In this document: piece by piece, positions 1 to 7,336 of the stretch
Numbering within the stretch: the first letter of the stretch is position 1
How the letters are laid out: each line of letters begins with the position of its first letter
Assembly: GCF_900115625.1 (NCBI RefSeq)
Contig: NZ_FOXD01000002.1
Coordinates: forward strand, 62,001 to 126,000
Direction: 5' to 3'
DNA length: 64,000 nucleotides
Source of the DNA: Salibacterium halotolerans
GTDB taxonomy: Bacteria; Bacillota; Bacilli; Bacillales; Marinococcaceae
The notes under the pieces: model-generated
Databases searched by the model: none
What the model saw: only the letters and a program-made list of their open reading frames with translations
Told to the model about the DNA's origin: nothing
Translations under genes and position numbers: made by a program

Positions 1-308
1 GCCGCTTTATTTACGGCGCATTCACGACGACGTTTCTGTTTCTCGGGACGTATTTGACGTACCATTTTCTTTCGGAATCAACTGCTTACGGCGGTACAGG
101 ACTGCTCGCTTATGTCTATTACTTTATTTTGATTACCCATATTTTACTGGCTATTGTCATTGTACCTCTTGCCGTCGTAACGTTTCTTCGGGGTATTAAA
201 TACCAGAAAGCCCGTCACCGCAAAATAGCAAGAGTCACTATGCCGCTTTGGCTGTATGTGAGTATCACCGGTGTCGTTGTTTATCTTATGATTTCTCCTT
301 ACTACTGA
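1..308 (+). CDS. ctaM: CtaM/YozB-like DUF420 membrane protein, C-terminal part
   Basis: Only the last ~100 residues are present; the reading frame runs in from the window edge (first full codon at base 3), so the start is not visible. The piece is strongly hydrophobic with about three membrane segments, conserved histidines (near THILLA and KARHRK) and a final hydrophobic stretch ending in SPYY. This fits the DUF420 family, which B. subtilis needs for maturation of haem-copper oxidase (CtaM). Its position next to ytvI, yugN and ylbB matches the end of a cta gene cluster. The family call rests on sequence character and synteny. A strong bidirectional hairpin follows about 57 bases after the stop. 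Confidence 0.8.
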   Translation, partial: RFIYGAFTTTFLFLGTYLTYHFLSESTAYGGTGLLAYVYYFILITHILLAIVIVPLAVVTFLRGIKYQKARHRKIARVTMPLWLYVSITGVVVYLMISPYY

Positions 309-364
309 CGAAGAGTAAAAGAAACAGCCTGGATAATAAAACTGGCAAAAGAATAAAGGTCAAC

Positions 365-420
365 AAAACGAACGAGGGTACAGCATGCTGATTGGAGCAT
401 TTTGTACCCTCGTTCGTTTT
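365..420. terminator. Bidirectional terminator between ctaM and ytvI
   Basis: A perfect 18-bp inverted repeat (365-382 with 403-420, loop 383-402) carries AAAA on one flank and TTTT on the other, so it can terminate transcripts from both strands. It lies between convergent ctaM and ytvI. Confidence 0.85.
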
Positions 421-435
421 AATTGGTGACCACAC

Positions 436-541
436 AAAAAATATCCGAACCATGTATCGAAGAAGATGCAAGCCTCGTACGTTGGAATGAAACCAACATG
501 TAAGGGGCAGCATCTCCACAGATGAATGGTTCGGATATTTT
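436..541 (-). ncRNA. Long nested hairpin downstream of ytvI, terminator or small RNA
   Basis: A perfect 16-bp inverted repeat (438-453 with 526-541) encloses 72 bases that themselves fold: 464-469 with 510-515, 472-476 with 504-508, and 481-485 with 493-497. Read on the minus strand the whole structure ends in six T (441-436), as an intrinsic terminator would, and it starts 32 bases after the ytvI stop. It is much larger than a normal terminator, and a second terminator (365-420) follows. It could be the structured 3' end of the ytvI mRNA or a separate RNA. I recognise no known RNA family. Confidence 0.45.
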
Positions 542-572
542 ATGAGAAAGGAATGAATCTTTATCTCCTTTT

Positions 573-1637
573 TTACAGTTTGAAATTCAGTTTAATTATT
601 CCCGCTTCTCTGGCAGATGTAAATGCGATTACGGCAAGTGGTCCGACAATAAAGCCGACAACGCCGAGCACAGACAACCCGAGGTAGAGGGATATGAGTG
701 TGGCAAGGGCCGACAGCCCGATATGACTTCCCATCACTTTGGGCTCCACCGTACGCCGGATAATCAAAAGCACAATCGCAAGTACCATCAGCTGCGTTCC
801 GAGCAGCAGATCGCCTGCGATAAAGTGATAAAGGGACCATGGAGCAAGCACAGCAATGGATCCGATAATTGGGATGAAATCAACCAGCCAGATGAAAATA
901 GACATCAGCAGTGCAACATCCGGGGTGAAAATGTATAAACTGACAATCGTCACGGCAAAAATAATGAGACTGACCAGAAACTGTGCTTTGAAAAATCCAA
1001 GTATCACATAGGACAACCTGGAGGTCATAAAATGGAATTTCTCTGCCGTAGTCTCTTTCATGAAAGAGTACGTCTTTCTTCTTAACCGCGGCAGATCCAT
1101 CAAAAACAGGAACAATGCAATCAAATAGACCAGCAGTGAAATGATGAATCCCGGAATGGAAGCAAGAACGCCGGGAATCCGGTCGGCATAGGACAACAGT
1201 GCATCTCTGTAGCTGTTCAATCCATTGATGATCTGCTGATTAATCTGGTTTATTGTATCCGGCGGCAGATTCATACTTTGATAGGCACTGTCAATCCGCG
1301 ACTGCAGACTTAAAAGTGCTTCATTCAGTTCGCTGACATAGCCCGGAAGGTTATTGGTGAACTGAATCACCTGGGACACAAGCTGTGTTGTGACAAAATA
1401 TCCGCAAAGTGCAAGAATCAGGAGAAACAAAACAAACACAATCATAACGGCGATATTACGCCTTATGTTCCATTTTTCATGCAGCAGCCGGACTCCCGGA
1501 GATAAGAAAAGGGCAGTGACAAGAGCTGCAATAATTGGTCCTGATACCGGCAGAATGTAATAGGCCCCAACCAGCAGCAGCAGCACGCCCAAAATCCGAA
1601 GTATAATTTTTTTATTGAAAATAGACGGCACTTTCAT
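573..1637 (-). CDS. ytvI: YtvI-like sporulation membrane protein (AI-2E transporter superfamily)
   Basis: The 354-residue protein has paired membrane helices at the N-terminus (about residues 12-50 and 60-85), a soluble middle rich in Gln, Asn and Ser (about 90-150), and a cluster of helices from about residue 155 to the end. This is the layout of the AI-2E/PerM exporter superfamily. Among Bacillaceae members the length and the N-terminal pattern best fit the sporulation integral membrane protein YtvI; the spore role is inferred from the family. The start ATG at 1637 follows a GAAAGGAG-type site. A TATAAT lies 48 bases upstream without a clear -35. Confidence 0.7.
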   Translation of the reverse strand: MKVPSIFNKKIILRILGVLLLLVGAYYILPVSGPIIAALVTALFLSPGVRLLHEKWNIRRNIAVMIVFVLFLLILALCGYFVTTQLVSQVIQFTNNLPGYVSELNEALLSLQSRIDSAYQSMNLPPDTINQINQQIINGLNSYRDALLSYADRIPGVLASIPGFIISLLVYLIALFLFLMDLPRLRRKTYSFMKETTAEKFHFMTSRLSYVILGFFKAQFLVSLIIFAVTIVSLYIFTPDVALLMSIFIWLVDFIPIIGSIAVLAPWSLYHFIAGDLLLGTQLMVLAIVLLIIRRTVEPKVMGSHIGLSALATLISLYLGLSVLGVVGFIVGPLAVIAFTSAREAGIIKLNFKL

Positions 1638-1811
1638 GCTCCTTTCAACGTAATTCCTTTGTTAAGACTGAGCAGCACTCTTTCATTATAATGGAGGAGC
1701 ATCCAGTTAGACAGAAAAAAGCATAGTATATCCATTCCGTACTGTGCGGCCTGCAGTATCCCTGTTCCACGGGGGTGACCGGTTTATCCTGGAACCATTC
1801 CACCGAAAAAA
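1638..1811. other. Upstream region of ytvI
   Basis: No gene is seen here. On the minus strand TATAAT (1690-1685) is a possible -10 for ytvI, but I see no convincing -35. A 62-codon open frame beginning at 1744 has no ribosome site and is not called. Confidence 0.4.
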
Positions 1812-1837
1812 CCGGGGAATTCCTGATTATTCCCCGG
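1812..1837 (-). terminator. Terminator of the yugN-like gene
   Basis: Stem 1812-1820 with 1829-1837 is GC-rich. On the minus strand it is followed by a run of T (complement of the A-run 1806-1811). It lies about 100 bases after the stop of the minus-strand gene at 1940. Confidence 0.75.
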
Positions 1838-1939
1838 GGTTTGTTATATCCATACCGTTTGGAGAAGAAGGAACTTGCAAAATCGAAGTGCAGTACAGCT
1901 CAGTAAGATTAACTGTGACATGCAGTATGTAAAGCAGTA

Positions 1940-2302
1940 CTAAGAGGTTTCAGCTTCTCTCAGATTCTGATCGAGGTTTTCGATCTTTTGTCTGCACTTT
2001 TTAATAATTTTTTCAGGGAAATCTTCATCGTATTCGATACCGTGAGGGTAATAGTGGCGCCCGAAGAATGGCGTCAGCAGACGAACTTTTGCATCCTCTT
2101 TCGGTATTTCGCCCTGCATGGCAACAGCCTGTACCCTTAAATAGTACGTGGCATCATCTGTCTGGTCCAGCATTTTATAGTCAAACGTAACACGTTCATA
2201 ATCCCACTGTCCTTCGTGGATAAACCCGTTGCTTTCCATAATCCGGACGAGACGGCCGAAATTGTACTCTCTCCCGTGAAAATCAAAATCTTCAATTTTC
2301 AT
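1940..2302 (-). CDS. YugN-like family protein
   Basis: A 120-residue acidic cytosolic protein. The middle carries the pattern GQWDYERVTFDYKM, followed by YYLRV, then LLTPFFGRHYYPHG. This matches the YugN-like family, in which G-N-W-D-Y and F-D-Y-K-M are conserved and are followed by LRVP and a TPF segment. The function of the family is unknown to me. An AGGAGGTCCGAT site precedes the ATG. The gene is transcribed alone on the minus strand, away from ylbB, and ends at its own hairpin terminator. Confidence 0.8.
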   Translation of the reverse strand: MKIEDFDFHGREYNFGRLVRIMESNGFIHEGQWDYERVTFDYKMLDQTDDATYYLRVQAVAMQGEIPKEDAKVRLLTPFFGRHYYPHGIEYDEDFPEKIIKKCRQKIENLDQNLREAETS

Positions 2303-2463
2303 ATCGGACCTCCTGTTTATCCTGAACTTGTCATAGTATACACTACCTTAATCTTAATATGAATGTGTTAAAGATGCAATCTCATTGTGTGACAGAAGAA
2401 AGAATAATCCGGGGTTTTCTTGTACATAGTATAGGAAGATTAAAAAAGGAGGTTGAATAGAAC

Positions 2464-2892
2464 ATGAAAACGATGAAAGAAGTCATGACGACCAATGTCG
2501 AAACGTGCACCCCTGATGATAATGTGGAGCATGCTGCGAAATTGATGAAAGAACATCATATCGGGGCTGTACCGGTCATTCAGGAAAATAATTTAATGGG
2601 GATGATCACCGATCGTGACATCGTCGTACGCTGCATTGCAGAGGATAAAACGGAATCGTCACCGGTGACAGAAGTCATGACGACAGACATTGTGACAGCC
2701 GAACCGGACATGGATATTGAAAAAGCAGCCAAACTCATGGCCAGCCGGCAGATACGCAGGCTCCCTGTTGTGGAGAATCAACAACTGGCGGGCATTGCTG
2801 CTCTCAAAGATTTGGCTGTCGATGAACAAACCGATGCCAAAGCTTCTTTTGCTTTAAATGAAATATCAGAAGAACGGCAGGTACATCATTAA
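2464..2892 (+). CDS. ylbB: Tandem CBS-domain protein YlbB
   Basis: The 142 residues consist almost entirely of two CBS domains (about 7-60 and 72-125), each with the typical VMTT...A..LM...I..VPV/LPV pattern and the ITDRDIVVR or IAALKDLAV end. CBS pairs bind adenine nucleotides and usually act as energy or ligand sensors; no effector domain is attached, so the output is unknown. AAAAAGGAGG stands about 10 bases before the ATG. Name and position agree with B. subtilis ylbB, downstream of the cta genes. A terminator follows directly. Confidence 0.9.
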   Translation: MKTMKEVMTTNVETCTPDDNVEHAAKLMKEHHIGAVPVIQENNLMGMITDRDIVVRCIAEDKTESSPVTEVMTTDIVTAEPDMDIEKAAKLMASRQIRRLPVVENQQLAGIAALKDLAVDEQTDAKASFALNEISEERQVHH

Positions 2893-2900
2893 TAACAAAG

Positions 2901-2932
2901 GGAGCTGTATCAAAAAGGTACAGCTCCTTTTT
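2901..2932 (+). terminator. Terminator after ylbB
   Basis: Perfect 9-bp stem 2901-2909 with 2919-2927, followed by TTTTT. Confidence 0.9.
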
Positions 2933-3017
2933 GTACGTGAAGCAGAGAATGGATGCACGCCGCGTGGACATCTGCGTATACTGAAAGCAACGAAAGGTAT
3001 ACAGGAGGTGCAGGAAT

Positions 3018-3401
3018 ATGAACGGTTCCACTCCGGAATCCATTTATGAGTTCCGGGAATTTCTTTACAGGCACCCGGATTTGATAAGAGAAGTTCGCGC
3101 GGGAAAACAGACGTGGAATCAGATCTATCAGGACTGGATGGTGCTTGGGGAGGAGCATGAACATTGGGATTCTTACAGAATGGACGATGTTTCTGTTCCT
3201 GACGAAAAAAAAGACTCAACCGGCCATACGCTGTCCAGCGTTCTAAGCATTATCGAACAGATCAATATCGACGATCTCCAAAAACAGATTTCCCAGTTCA
3301 GTGGCATGATGGGAAATGTTCAGCAGGTTATGCGGCATTTTCAGAAACCGGAAGAACCGCCTAAGCCGCCGCAAGATCCTTTTTCTTTCCGAAGGTTTTA
3401 A
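3018..3401 (+). CDS. ylbD: YlbD-type spore coat protein
   Basis: A 127-residue soluble protein. The N-terminal half has the pattern EFREFLYRHPDLIREVRAGK, then W..IY.DWMVLGEEH, which is the hallmark of the YlbD putative coat family. The centre (about 75-105) is predicted helical and the tail is rich in proline and phenylalanine. AGGAGG sits 9 bases before the ATG. It follows ylbB as in B. subtilis, although the usual ylbC between them is missing. The coat role is known only at family level. Confidence 0.85.
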   Translation: MNGSTPESIYEFREFLYRHPDLIREVRAGKQTWNQIYQDWMVLGEEHEHWDSYRMDDVSVPDEKKDSTGHTLSSVLSIIEQINIDDLQKQISQFSGMMGNVQQVMRHFQKPEEPPKPPQDPFSFRRF

Positions 3402-3572
3402 TAGAAAGGAACTGCTGCAATTGGAAGGTATACATGAAACGATGCAATGCGGCACCAACAACTTAATAACCCGTGACTCAGCTGGAAACAGAGGGCTTGA
3501 GAACAAACACAAAACCGTTTTGTTTAAAAACCTTTCTTTGCCGCATACTATATGGTAAAGGGAGGTTTTTAC
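3402..3572 (+). other. ylbD to exported-protein spacer
   Basis: No gene is supported. There is an AT-rich perfect inverted repeat, ACAAAAC-C-GTTTTGT, near 3508-3522. CATACTAT at 3544-3551 lies too close to the next ribosome site to be a convincing promoter. Confidence 0.4.
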
Positions 3573-3983
3573 ATGAAGTACATTCTGGCTGCAGCAGCAG
3601 GTGTCATTATAGGATTCGTGCCGGTGTTTCATGCGGCAGCTGTACCGGACGAAACGCACAATTTACACGTACGCACCGTTCCTGTGGCTGCAGAGCAGCA
3701 GGTCGAACCAGAAGACTGGAACCTTCAGTATAAGATAAAACAGCAGCACGTGTATGTAGAGTGTGTACTCCCGGATTTTCCATTGGCCGGGAAGGAAAAA
3801 GAGGGGCACGGTTTTCTCCGGGTGAAAATAGACGGCAAAACAGCAGCAAAAATGGGACAGGCGGCCTTTGTCCTGAAACATTTACCACCGGGAAAGCACA
3901 CCATTGATATTCAGCCGGTTTCTTACGAAGGCTCCATGCAAAAAGACAAGGCCTCTTTTGATGTAGACATTCCATCTTCCTAA
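3573..3983 (+). CDS. Small exported protein of unknown function
   Basis: Translation most likely begins at ATG 3573, because AAAGGGAGG (3557-3565) lies 7 bases upstream. The product has 136 residues. Residues 1-24 form a signal peptide or membrane anchor (MKYILAAAAGVIIGFV then AHAAAVP-like residues). The rest is soluble, with several beta-strand-like segments and a conserved-looking centre (VECVLPDFP, FLRVKIDGK, VLKHLPPGKHTIDI). That run resembles an Ig-like or FixH-like beta sandwich, but I cannot name the family. It sits between ylbD and ylbF, where B. subtilis has ylbE, yet it does not look like YlbE. No cysteine-based lipobox was seen. Confidence 0.75.
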   Translation: MKYILAAAAGVIIGFVPVFHAAAVPDETHNLHVRTVPVAAEQQVEPEDWNLQYKIKQQHVYVECVLPDFPLAGKEKEGHGFLRVKIDGKTAAKMGQAAFVLKHLPPGKHTIDIQPVSYEGSMQKDKASFDVDIPSS

Positions 3984-4039
3984 ACTGCACCTTCAATTAG
4001 CGGACCCCCTCATGTTACACTAGCTATGGAGGTGTTTTT

Positions 4040-4498
4040 ATGTCTGCAGTTGTTTCCACACCTGTTAACATACTGGAAGAGTCACAGCAGCTGGGGGAAA
4101 TGATCATACAGTCTGACGTCTTTCTTCAATTTAAAGAAGCAAGAAACAGAATGGATCAAGACCAGGAAGCCCAGCGGTTAATTAAGAATTTCACAGATGT
4201 GAAAGATAAATACGATGAAGTACAGCGGTTCGGCAAGTACCATCCGGATTATAAAACTATATCCAAAGAAGTTCGTTCGGTGAAACGGGAAATGGATATG
4301 CATGATACGGTTGCTGAATACCGAAAAGCCGAGAGGGAACTGGAAGAACTGCTCGATGAAGTTTGTGGAGAAGCGGCGGGTATTGTTTCCCCGACCATCA
4401 AACTGCCGGGGAACAATCCTTACTTTGAAGATGAGGCTGGGGGCTCCTGTGGTTCCGGAGGAGGCTGCGGCTCAGGAGGAAGCTGCGGCTGTTCCTGA
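4040..4498 (+). CDS. ricF: RicF/YlbF, subunit of the RicAFT (Y-complex) mRNA maturation factor
   Basis: The 152-residue helical protein has the YlbF/YmcA fold signature (AQRLIKNFTDVKDKYDEVQRFGKYHPDY, in two parts around residues 52-78). It ends in a Gly/Cys-rich tail with cysteines near residues 137, 143, 149 and 151. In B. subtilis RicF joins RicA and RicT, and the complex binds [4Fe-4S] clusters and steers RNase Y processing, competence, biofilm and sporulation. The cysteine tail here supports retention of cluster binding. GGAGG precedes the ATG at good spacing. Its usual neighbour ylbG is 8.8 kb away in this genome. Confidence 0.92.
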   Translation: MSAVVSTPVNILEESQQLGEMIIQSDVFLQFKEARNRMDQDQEAQRLIKNFTDVKDKYDEVQRFGKYHPDYKTISKEVRSVKREMDMHDTVAEYRKAERELEELLDEVCGEAAGIVSPTIKLPGNNPYFEDEAGGSCGSGGGCGSGGSCGCS

Positions 4499-4525
4499 TG
4501 AAAGGCCGGAAAGGGAGCGGTATGT

Positions 4526-4945
4526 ATGTTTTACGGTACGTTTGTGTATCAGACACTTCTACCGGCCGGTCGCTATGAGGTTTGGCGTTTTTTTGATAAT
4601 CCTGCGAACCTGGAAAATATAACGAAACCCGGCGATATCAAAGTGAACCATGGTGATGACGGTCAAAACATCCATATTGACCTGCAGTTGGGAGGCATGT
4701 CATTTACCTGGCGCGCTCTCGTTACAGAACGCCGGGAACCGAATTATTTCATTGATGAAGCAGTTTCGCCTCCTTTCCCTCTGATCAGGTGGAAACATCA
4801 CCATTCCCTGCATTCACTCGATGTGTTCACAGGGGTGACCGACTATATTTCCTTTGAAAGCAGCATCCCGGCCTTTTTGATAAGGCCGGGGCTGCAATGG
4901 ATGTTCGCGCAGCGGAAACGGGAGCTGTTGAAAATATTTAATTAA
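4526..4945 (+). CDS. SRPBCC/START-like ligand-binding protein
   Basis: A 139-residue protein beginning FYGTFVYQTLLPAGRYEVWRFF-like, with DNPANLENITKP close behind. That is the N-terminal strand plus helix of SRPBCC (polyketide cyclase/START-like) proteins. Later comes F.WRALV.ERREPNYFIDEAV, then HHHSLHSLDVFTGVTDYISFES, matching the curved sheet of the fold. The ligand is unknown. A GGGAGCGG site precedes the ATG, 27 bases after ricF, so it may be co-transcribed with ricF. The hairpin 4993-5034 ends the unit. Confidence 0.75.
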   Translation: MFYGTFVYQTLLPAGRYEVWRFFDNPANLENITKPGDIKVNHGDDGQNIHIDLQLGGMSFTWRALVTERREPNYFIDEAVSPPFPLIRWKHHHSLHSLDVFTGVTDYISFESSIPAFLIRPGLQWMFAQRKRELLKIFN

Positions 4946-4992
4946 GAAAGACGAGGCAAAGAGAACTCGTCATGATAAATGCTGAAAAATAA

Positions 4993-5040
4993 GAAACGCT
5001 TCCGATTATCCTTTTTGGTGATCGGAAGCGTTTCTTTTCG
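4993..5040. terminator. Bidirectional terminator, SRPBCC gene and darB
   Basis: Perfect 14-bp stem 4993-5006 with 5021-5034, followed by TTTT on the plus strand. It separates two convergent genes. Confidence 0.85.
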
Positions 5041-5077
5041 TTCTTCTTTTCAATGAACGGATAAATGAAATGTGCTG

Positions 5078-5527
5078 TTACAGTTTTTCCAGATGCCGGT
5101 GGATAAGTGCGAGAATGGAGCGGCGTGTCATAATGCCGATAAAGGCCCGGTCCTCATCTTCAATGCATACAAAAGGGTGATTGATCGAGAGCATCAATGC
5201 TTTCCCAAAGGTTTCATCCTGTTTCATGCGGGGGACTTTTTCTGTCATGACATCAGAAACCGAATATTCATGCAGCCGGTCCATCTCAATGCGCTCCATT
5301 CCAAGAATGGAATCGAGGATCTGTGCTTTTCCCACCTGTCCCTGCACTTTATATTCCGTGTCCAAAACGGGAATAGCGGTATATCCGGATTTTATTAATA
5401 CCAGCAAAGCGTGATCAAGCGGGTGGTCCGCCTGAACATGTGCCACTTTTTCCTGTGGTATCATGAGCTGCACAATCTCGTGGTCCGTAATTTGACTGTT
5501 TTTTAACGTTTGAAGCAATATCATCAC
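5078..5527 (-). CDS. darB: DarB/CbpB, c-di-AMP-binding CBS protein
   Basis: The 149 residues hold two CBS domains. The protein carries the DarB (YkuL) signature almost word for word: MIPQEKVAHVQ, then HALLVLIKSGYTAIPVLD, then ILGMERIEMDRL. In B. subtilis DarB binds cyclic di-AMP and, when unliganded, activates the stringent-response enzyme Rel and pyruvate carboxylase. That links potassium and osmotic state to growth. There is a double ATG at the start (5527 and 5524) behind AAGGAAAG. In B. subtilis this gene lies elsewhere, so it is part of the block placed between ylbF and ylbG. Confidence 0.92.
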   Translation of the reverse strand: MMILLQTLKNSQITDHEIVQLMIPQEKVAHVQADHPLDHALLVLIKSGYTAIPVLDTEYKVQGQVGKAQILDSILGMERIEMDRLHEYSVSDVMTEKVPRMKQDETFGKALMLSINHPFVCIEDEDRAFIGIMTRRSILALIHRHLEKL

Positions 5528-5678
5528 TTTCTTTCCTTAAGATAATAGGACAACTAAAAGAAAGCGGTTACCAGGCAGAAAGGGTTCGATGTGACAACCA
5601 ACTATAATAGTAGAAAAAAGCGGGAGGAATGTCAAGTTAAATGGAAGCGTTTTCTTTGTGTGATATATGAGAAAAAGC

Positions 5679-5984
5679 TTATTTTCTCATATTAAAAGCG
5701 GCATTCAGCTGACCACGGAGCATTCTTTCACGAAGTTCTTTTTTAGGAAGCTTTTTCTGTTCCATCCGGCGGATGTCAAAGGTCTGCATTCCATCTTCCA
5801 TTTTGTCGGCAATATCAATAAGGCGTTCCACATCATCAAATGAATACTTGCGGGTGCCGCCTTTTGTACGTTCGGGAAAGATGAGTTTCCGCTCCTCGTA
5901 ATAGCGGATTTTTCGTTCTGATAACCCTGTGAGTTCACTCATTACACCAATCGTGATCACTTTCTTATCTTTGTAGGAAGACAT
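5679..5984 (-). CDS. tnrA: TnrA, MerR-family global nitrogen regulator
   Basis: A 101-residue MerR-type protein: [20 protein letters not shown], then [15 protein letters not shown] and [13 protein letters not shown] form the winged helix-turn-helix of the TnrA/GlnR group. The C-terminus GQLNAAF matches the short tail of TnrA that docks on feedback-inhibited glutamine synthetase; GlnR has a longer tail. ATG 5984 is preferred over 5990 because AGGAG lies 9 rather than 3 bases upstream. A perfect TnrA box sits about 80 bases upstream (6064-6080), consistent with the known self-activation of tnrA. TnrA controls ammonium transport, nitrate and amino-acid use under nitrogen limitation. Confidence 0.92.
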   Translation of the reverse strand: MSSYKDKKVITIGVMSELTGLSERKIRYYEERKLIFPERTKGGTRKYSFDDVERLIDIADKMEDGMQTFDIRRMEQKKLPKKELRERMLRGQLNAAFNMRK

Positions 5985-6028
5985 GGGCATGCGCTCCTTT
6001 TTTTCAATGACTCATTTTATTATGTATA

Positions 6029-6034
6029 AATATA
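6029..6034 (-). promoter_or_regulatory. Possible -10 of the tnrA promoter
   Basis: TATATT on the minus strand would place transcription start near 6022. That puts the TnrA box centre about 50 bases upstream, the distance typical for TnrA-activated promoters. TATACA at 6028-6023 is an alternative. Confidence 0.4.
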
Positions 6035-6063
6035 TCACATATAAAAGAGAAATAAATTATTCA

Positions 6064-6080
6064 TGTTAGAAAAATTAACA
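6064..6080. promoter_or_regulatory. TnrA/GlnR operator
   Basis: TGTTAGAAAAATTAACA is an exact match to the TGTNA-N7-TNACA consensus. It lies between divergent tnrA and the nitroreductase gene and most likely serves tnrA autoregulation. Control of the gene at 6224 is also possible. Confidence 0.85.
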
Positions 6081-6223
6081 TAATCATAAGAGGAAAATTA
6101 ACATACCGAATGTGGTTCATCGATATTAAAAGAAAACGCCGACGGAATAACAGGAACGGCTGGGAAAGGAAACGGAATAGGGTTATAATAAAAGAAAAGG
6201 ACGGAATGAAAGGGTGAAAGGCT

Positions 6224-6808
6224 TTGCATTTACAGGAAGGTCTGCTTACGAGACGTACCATATACAAGTTTAAAAAAGACAGCATAGACCCTGCAATAAT
6301 ACAGAGAGCTCTCGAAAGTGCTGTGCATGCGCCGAATCACAAGATGACACAGCCCTGGCATTTTTACGTATTGCAGCGTGAAGCGAAAACAAAGCTGGCA
6401 CAGAGGAAAAAGGAAATGAAATGGGAAGGGTTTTTGGACAAAGAATCAGATCATGCAAAAAAAGCCGGGGAAGCAGCTTATGAATATATTAATGACCTGC
6501 CTGCAGTGATTGTCGTTACTGCTCACCGCTATAGTGTAGATCCTGTCCGGGAAAGGGAAGATTACGCGGCTGTATGCTGTGCCGTAGAGAACTTCATGCT
6601 TGCTCTCTGGTCTGAGGGCGTTGGATCGAAATGGTCAACGGGCGGCCTCGTAAATGATGGTGAGATTCACAACATTATCGGTGCCGGTGAAGAGGAAAGC
6701 GCAGCAGCTGTGTTGTATGTCGGGTATCCAAGCGAAATTCCGAAGCGGCAGCAGAGAAACGTGGAAGAAAGCATAACCTGGGTGGATGAAACGGAGTACC
6801 CCGGATGA
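6224..6808 (+). CDS. Nitroreductase family oxidoreductase
   Basis: A 194-residue protein of the FMN-dependent nitroreductase fold. The N-terminus LLTRRTIYKFKKDSIDP is the usual R-R-S/T-x-R/Y-x-F phosphate-binding start. APNHKMTQPWHFYVL corresponds to the A-P-S-x-x-N-x-Q-P-W motif. ENFMLALWSEGVGSKW and YVGYPSEIP are the later signatures. It probably reduces nitro compounds or flavin-accessible quinones with NAD(P)H; the substrate is unknown. The start is TTG 6224 behind AAAGGGTGAAAGG. It is divergent from tnrA across the TnrA box and overlaps the next gene by ATGA. Confidence 0.88.
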   Translation: MHLQEGLLTRRTIYKFKKDSIDPAIIQRALESAVHAPNHKMTQPWHFYVLQREAKTKLAQRKKEMKWEGFLDKESDHAKKAGEAAYEYINDLPAVIVVTAHRYSVDPVREREDYAAVCCAVENFMLALWSEGVGSKWSTGGLVNDGEIHNIIGAGEEESAAAVLYVGYPSEIPKRQQRNVEESITWVDETEYPG

Positions 6809-7140
6809 GAAAACGGATGATGATATGTACAGGACTTGCTGCTGCCCTGATTCTGTCCGGGTTTTTCATACCGGTGCACTTGCAGGCTCCTACCAATGTA
6901 CGCGTTATTCTTGATCACACGAATCAGGTTTATGTCAGCCCGCCCTGTTTTAATGATGCAGAGCTCAGTAATTTCCTCGAGGAAGCAACATACGGCGAAG
7001 CATCAAAAGAAGGGTACGAACCGGCATCCTCCTGCACGTCCAGTAGTTTGACAGAACAAAATGTAACCATCCACGAAGCGCTTTTAAAACTTGCCGGTCT
7101 GAAACAGAGCAAATGGAGCAGCGACATCTGGGAATCATAA
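6805..7140 (+). CDS. Small exported protein of unknown function
   Basis: A 111-residue product whose ATG overlaps the nitroreductase stop (ATGA at 6805-6808), so translational coupling is likely. Residues 5-26 form a signal peptide or single anchor (CTGLAAALILSGFF). The mature part starts APTNVRVILDHTNQVYVSPPCF and contains two cysteines (near PPCF and SSCTSS) that could form a disulfide outside the cell. The C-terminal half (VTIHEALLKLAG) is helical. No family is recognised and no lipobox cysteine is in the right place. Confidence 0.75.
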   Translation: MRKRMMICTGLAAALILSGFFIPVHLQAPTNVRVILDHTNQVYVSPPCFNDAELSNFLEEATYGEASKEGYEPASSCTSSSLTEQNVTIHEALLKLAGLKQSKWSSDIWES

Positions 7141-7336
7141 ATAGACGGTACATAGTAAGATGGATGCCGATTGCAGCGTGTATTTAGAATGATAACGTCT
7201 CACGCGGTTATATTCCCGGGAACGGAATGAGAGGATGGAAAAACAGTTTTGTCCGCTTCCTGAACATATGATAAGCTTATTTCAGCAACTAAAAGAGAGC
7301 CTGATAATATGATAGGTAGGAGTTGTAAAGACGAAG
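7141..7336 (+). other. Leader region of the aspartokinase gene
   Basis: No gene is seen. I looked for a lysine riboswitch or T-box, since such leaders often precede aspartokinases, and saw neither a GGTGGTACCGCG core nor a recognisable lysine aptamer. No promoter is convincing either. Confidence 0.4.

Noticed and set aside
1744-1932. 62-codon open frame on the plus strand upstream of ytvI
   Set aside because: It covers the yugN terminator hairpin, has no ribosome site and its translation resembles no protein.
3522-3551. Sigma-G/sigma-E-like promoter (GTTTA, 17 bp, CATACTAT) before the exported orphan
   Set aside because: The start of transcription would fall inside the ribosome site, leaving almost no leader, and the -35 is poor.
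7141-7336. Lysine riboswitch or T-box before the aspartokinase gene
   Set aside because: No conserved aptamer elements, T-box core or terminator hairpin are visible.
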